Origin: Glandiceps talaboti
Taxonomy: Eukaryota > Hemichordata > Enteropneusta > Spengelidae
Direction: 5' to 3'
DNA length: 15,000 nt
NCBI RefSeq assembly: GCF_964340395.1
Contig: NC_135562.1
Span: 6,147,634-6,162,633, forward strand
The position numbers and the translations under genes were made by a program. Below, one piece after another: positions 1-15,000 of this stretch (position 1 is its first letter; each line of letters opens with the position of its first letter). Below the pieces are notes generated by a model. The model did not search any database and was not told the DNA's origin. It worked only from the letters and a program-made list of their open reading frames with translations.

Positions 1-95
1 TGAATACCACTGTGTCTTGTCATGCTTTTGTATGATACGAATACAGAATGACCTAAGTTTACTCAAAGTCACCACACAGCAATGCACTATCATAT

Positions 96-330
96 GCACT
101 GTACTGTACTATATTTCACTGCATTACACTACATTGCACTGCACTGCACTGCGCCACGATGTGCTACTCTGCACTACACAATACATCACTAAACTATACT
201 ATACTATGCACTACACTACACTACACTACACTGCACTGCACTGCACTGCACTACATTGCACTTATCATTACATTGCACTGTACAACGCCGCACTGCACTG
301 CACGATACTGTGCTACACTATATACTACTC
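96..330. repeat. Degenerate pentanucleotide array (CACTG/CACTA)
   Basis: The stretch is built from five-base units such as cactg, cacta and catta, with many substitutions. The clearest run is near 205-260. It lies in the intron following exon S and starts almost at that exon's donor. The long open frames here on the plus strand, rich in His, Tyr, Thr and Cys, are artefacts of the repeat period. Confidence 0.85.
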
Positions 331-341
331 TCTTTCCTTAC

Positions 342-13783
<13,442 letters not shown>

Positions 13784-14374
13784 CTGTGTGAACAAAAAAA
13801 AAACTTATCTTACATTCGAATTCATCAGACATCGCCAGAACTGTATTTGTCACGCATTTATTTAAAATCTTGGATGTACTACAATATTGGTAGAAAAAGG
13901 AAACTTCTGATATACAGACTCAAAAAAGGACTGCAACGCATTGCTTCTGAAATTATCAAATTCTGATATAATTTAAATACATGCAAAAATATATATTTAT
14001 GCTCGACTAAAAGCTGCACTAGCTGTTACTACCAGTAACTGGAGTGATATTTTTATATATATTCACCCAAATACAAATAACCAGACAATGAACGTGTTAA
14101 TTACTGGTCGGATTGTTTCTATAAGTAGTGCAGTAAAAAGTTGAAATAATGTTCGTATTGGAGGCTCTGATTTTAGGGTGCGGACCTTAAAAAATATTTG
14201 ATTTGATTTGTTGTACCATGTCATGTACACTACACAAATACATGTACCAACAGGTGATACAATACTGTTCAGGGTGTCTGGTATTAAGGTAAAAAGTCAT
14301 TGTATATCTAACAAAACAGATTCAAAAAGCATTCCAGTTGCATCTATTGTAGCTTGAAACGTCAGCGATGATAA

Positions 14375-14496
14375 TGTGTTTTAATAGTGGTACACATTTA
14401 GAATCAGTCAGTATGTCTTTAAGTGTCCTTAGCTATGTGTTTTAATAGGTGTATACATTTAGAATCAGTCAGAATGTCTTTAAGTGTCCTTAGCTA
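14375..14496. repeat. 61-bp tandem duplication
   Basis: Two head-to-tail copies, 14375-14435 and 14436-14496, both starting tgtgttttaatag and ending gtccttagcta. They differ at only about five positions (for example tggtacac versus gtgtatac), so the duplication is recent or conserved. Confidence 0.93.
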
Positions 14497-14942
14497 TCCA
14501 TATTGTAGTCTGAAAGATTGAAAGACGTGCGCGACAAACACAGTTTCAGAGATATTTAATGATTTCAGAGTTTACCTAGGTTGCAATATCATGTACACAA
14601 ACCAGTATTATGCAACCATAATATCACATGTTAGTAACCTATAAATATCCGTCTATATATTGCCTCCGAATTCGTGAAAGTTTGTATAAAAAAGGGGGAG
14701 CGAAGGGGGGGGGTGCAAATTGACAAAAGTGAGTGATTCTTCGCAGATTGGTTAAATTTGTTGTATGAACAAATTTTCTTTTGATCATATACAACGATAA
14801 ATTGATATTAATATCTGAATTGTATACATGACGACTGTTTCCTTTTTCTGTTAAAAACGATTTGAAAATGTAAGGTTGTGAATAGCCAGTAAAAAAGTGT
14901 AATTAAACCGGAAGGTCGTGATTAGAGGATAGTGGATAGATA

Positions 14943-15000
14943 GAAGATGAAGATGAAGATGAAGATGAAGATGAAGATGAAGATGAAGATGAAGATGAAG
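14943..15000. repeat. (GATGAA)n hexamer array running off the right edge
   Basis: About nine perfect copies of gatgaa reach the end of the window, so the total length is unknown. Read as protein it would be an acidic Asp-Glu or Met-Lys repeat, but nothing supports coding use. Confidence 0.95.

Larger units (their letters stand above)
13784..15000 (-). other. Upstream region, no exon recognised
   Basis: These 1217 bp should lead to the missing N-terminal exons. I found no stretch resembling the expected 'ai..iN.....Llp' segment or a signal peptide, so the region is probably intron. An open frame on the minus strand continues above exon A to about 13853, but it lacks family resemblance. Confidence 0.55.

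Noticed and set aside
13800-13910. Possible extra exon just upstream of exon A (open minus-strand frame ending GAAT|gtaaga)
   Set aside because: The phase could fit, but the translation does not resemble the family segment expected before exon A and the acceptor candidates are poor.

Overview
This window is animal nuclear DNA. It is AT-rich and full of microsatellites, and on the minus strand it carries one intron-dense gene with GT-AG introns. There is no bacterial or viral gene organisation. The simple-repeat load and the gene family suggest an invertebrate, probably marine. I cannot name the phylum from the sequence alone.

The gene encodes a single-pass receptor guanylyl cyclase of the natriuretic-peptide-receptor type and runs from position 13783 down to 342. 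I reconstructed 19 consecutive internal exons. They join through GT-AG introns into an uninterrupted frame of 965 codons (2 + 2895 nt), with every intron phase matching. In order, the exons encode the ligand-binding ectodomain (residues about 1-366), the juxtamembrane double-cysteine segment (367-396), one transmembrane helix (about 400-419), the linker and kinase-homology domain (421-732), the signalling-helix coiled coil (733-779) and the class III cyclase catalytic domain (780-965). The two metal-binding aspartates, the guanine-selecting Glu and Cys, and the Asn/Arg pair are all present, so an active cGMP-forming enzyme is predicted. The 5' end (signal peptide, first ectodomain exon or exons, promoter) and the last 3' exon or exons are not recognisable here. 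They probably lie beyond the window edges.

The remaining sequence is intronic or flanking. Nearly every intron holds its own low-complexity or tandem repeat: pentanucleotide (1-330), TGG (577-625), a 15-bp minisatellite (2077-2166), CAAA/CAGA (3260-3453), a T/G tract (4080-4200), a 38-bp duplication (5779-5854), GGTT/GATT (6107-6229), ATGT/ATGC (6400-6600), CCCCCA (7683-7719), a minisatellite of about 34 bp (9009-9247), CT (12422-12699), a repeated splice-donor segment (13525-13627), a 61-bp duplication (14375-14496) and a GATGAA hexamer array (14943-15000). Some of these sit very close to splice sites.

I found no second gene, no tRNA or rRNA, and no intact transposon. I see no convincing new biological system. 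The most interesting points are the receptor itself, its kinase-homology domain that keeps DFG but lacks the HRD aspartate, and the interplay between repeats and splice sites.
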